NCBI RefSeq assembly: GCF_025639885.1
Contig: NZ_CP106738.1
Location: 1,798,001 to 1,862,000, forward strand
From: Roseovarius pelagicus
Lineage (GTDB): Bacteria > Pseudomonadota > Alphaproteobacteria > Rhodobacterales > Rhodobacteraceae
Length of the DNA stretch: 64,000 nucleotides
Direction of reading: 5' to 3'
In this document: positions 63,137 through 64,000 of the stretch, piece after piece
How positions within the stretch are numbered: position 1 is the first letter of the stretch
Layout: each line of letters starts with the position of its first letter
The notes under the pieces: model-generated
Seen by the model: the letters and a program-made list of their open reading frames with translations, nothing else
What the model was told of the DNA's origin: nothing
Database searches by the model: none
Made by a program: the position numbers and the translations under genes

Positions 63137-64000
63137 TATAGCTTCCCCTTCTCCGCGCCCGTCACTCTGGTCGCGTATCGGCAAAGTCTGGATCACGATG
63201 GCGTTGATCCTGGCTGTGGTTTGGGTGCTGGATCCACCACAACTCTGGCCGACGATCACATTCACCGCGAATGCGCTGCTGCACACCGCGCCCTTCATCG
63301 CCTTTGCCGTCTTTGCCGTGGCCTATCTCAAGGCGACCGGTGCCGAACGGTTGGTGGCAAAGGTGTTTCAGGGCAATCAGGTCCGCATGATTTTCATGGC
63401 CGCGCTAATGGGCGGGCTGTCCCCATTCTGTAGTTGCGAGGTGATCCCGTTCATCGCGGCGATGCTGGCGCTCGGTGCGCCGTTGGGGGCTGTCATGGCC
63501 TTTTGGCTGGCCTCCCCACTGATGGACCCGGCGATGTTTGCCATCACCAGCGGCACGCTCGGTTGGGAGTTTGCTGCGGCCAAGGCTGTGGCAGCTGTGG
63601 GGGTCGGCCTCTTTGGTGGCTTTGCGACCATGCTGACGGCACGTAGCGTGATCTTTGCCGAACCACTGAGAGAGAAACCGCAGATCGGCGGGTGCTGCGG
63701 GTCGAAAAGACCCTATGAAGGTGCGCCAGTCTGGCGGTTCTGGACCGAGGCGGATCGTCGAGACACTTTCCGCGCCACTGGTCTGGAAAACGCCGCGTTC
63801 CTGCTGAAATGGCTGACACTGGCATACATGATCGAGGCACTGATGCTGACCTATGTACCGGCTGATATGGTGGCTGGCGTGCTGGGCGGGTCCGGAATTG
63901 GCCCGATTATCCTCGGCGCATTGGTCGGGGCGCCTGCTTATCTTAACGGCTATGCTGCCGTGCCTTTAATTGACGCACTGCTGGCGCAAGGGATGAGCAA
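63129..64000 (+). CDS. ArsP/DUF318-type permease (3' partial)
   Basis: 290 codons are visible and the frame runs off the window. A multi-span membrane protein with the family motif GGLSPFCSCEVIPFIAAMLA (residues about 97-117) and a second-half repeat around GALVGAPAYLNGYAAVPLI. A Cys-rich loop IGGCCGSKRP lies between halves. Proteins of this family export trivalent organoarsenicals or other metals/metalloids. Linked to an ArsR repressor. Substrate is not known. Confidence 0.88.
   Translation, partial: MADIASPSPRPSLWSRIGKVWITMALILAVVWVLDPPQLWPTITFTANALLHTAPFIAFAVFAVAYLKATGAERLVAKVFQGNQVRMIFMAALMGGLSPFCSCEVIPFIAAMLALGAPLGAVMAFWLASPLMDPAMFAITSGTLGWEFAAAKAVAAVGVGLFGGFATMLTARSVIFAEPLREKPQIGGCCGSKRPYEGAPVWRFWTEADRRDTFRATGLENAAFLLKWLTLAYMIEALMLTYVPADMVAGVLGGSGIGPIILGALVGAPAYLNGYAAVPLIDALLAQGMS

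Overview
The window is about 60% GC chromosomal DNA of an alphaproteobacterium, most probably a marine Rhodobacteraceae (Roseobacter-type) organism. The evidence is the gene content (aa3 cytochrome oxidase, Rhodobacteraceae-type small DUF proteins, a Core-2-like glycosyltransferase with a DUF5928-like tail next to a sulfotransferase, LeuB/GlnA/LipB housekeeping genes), tight operons with ATGA/GTGA/TTGA overlaps, and frequent GTG/TTG starts. No insertion sequence, prophage, CRISPR array or replication origin was seen. Genus cannot be fixed from the sequence alone.

Layout. (1) 1-2263: end of a DUF1285 protein, an SDR-fold protein with substituted catalytic residues, and a membrane fatty-acid-hydroxylase-like enzyme. 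(2) 2452-18046: a large formate dehydrogenase (FDH) island. One long minus-strand series runs DUF3305 - DUF3306 - TorD chaperone - small Tat protein - FdhA - FdhB - [hairpin/T-tract terminator] - FdhC cytochrome b - WD40/cytochrome c fusion - 42-aa membrane peptide - TupB - TupC. Divergent from it is a 648-aa polyferredoxin. It converges on a secreted cytochrome c whose N-terminal half looks like a shrunken tungstate-binding protein (TupA). Then follow DUF6494, an Mrp/ApbC Fe-S carrier ATPase with a frameshift in a G7 tract inside its P-loop, a lipoate-ligase-like protein and a DUF6505-like protein. No ordinary TupA is present. The tungstate importer beside a Cys-type (not selenocysteine) FDH suggests a W-dependent enzyme. 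(3) 18177-26383: tRNA-Pro, glutamine synthetase homologue, decayed homocysteine methyltransferase remnant, leuB, glutaredoxin-MauE fusion, OmpA-type lipoprotein, an Ada/Ogt-like alkyltransferase, nth and a PfkB kinase. (4) 26792-34585: sulfotransferase/glycosyltransferase pair, HIT protein, ABC ATPase, zinc-finger protein, rpiB, polA. (5) 34600-41429: CaiB/BaiF CoA-transferase, LysR regulator and MaoC-like hydratase (possible C5-dicarboxylate catabolism), an orphan Wza-like export lipoprotein, and davA-davB for lysine catabolism through 5-aminovaleramide. (6) 41501-49907: tamA-tamB, tRNA-Leu, lipB, a methyltransferase with a histone-H1-like tail, a small secreted protein. (7) 50235-64000: ctaD, a GAF histidine kinase, a CxxC membrane peptide with a DUF1989 protein, the mreBCD-mrdA-rodA cell-shape operon, ghrA, SseB-like, a uracil-DNA glycosylase-like gene, and an ArsR repressor with the start of an ArsP-type permease that runs off the end.

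The strongest leads are in the FDH island: the TupA-like/cytochrome c fusion, the intra-operon terminator, the WD40-cytochrome fusion, and the conserved-looking but uncharacterised accessory block with a broken Mrp P-loop.
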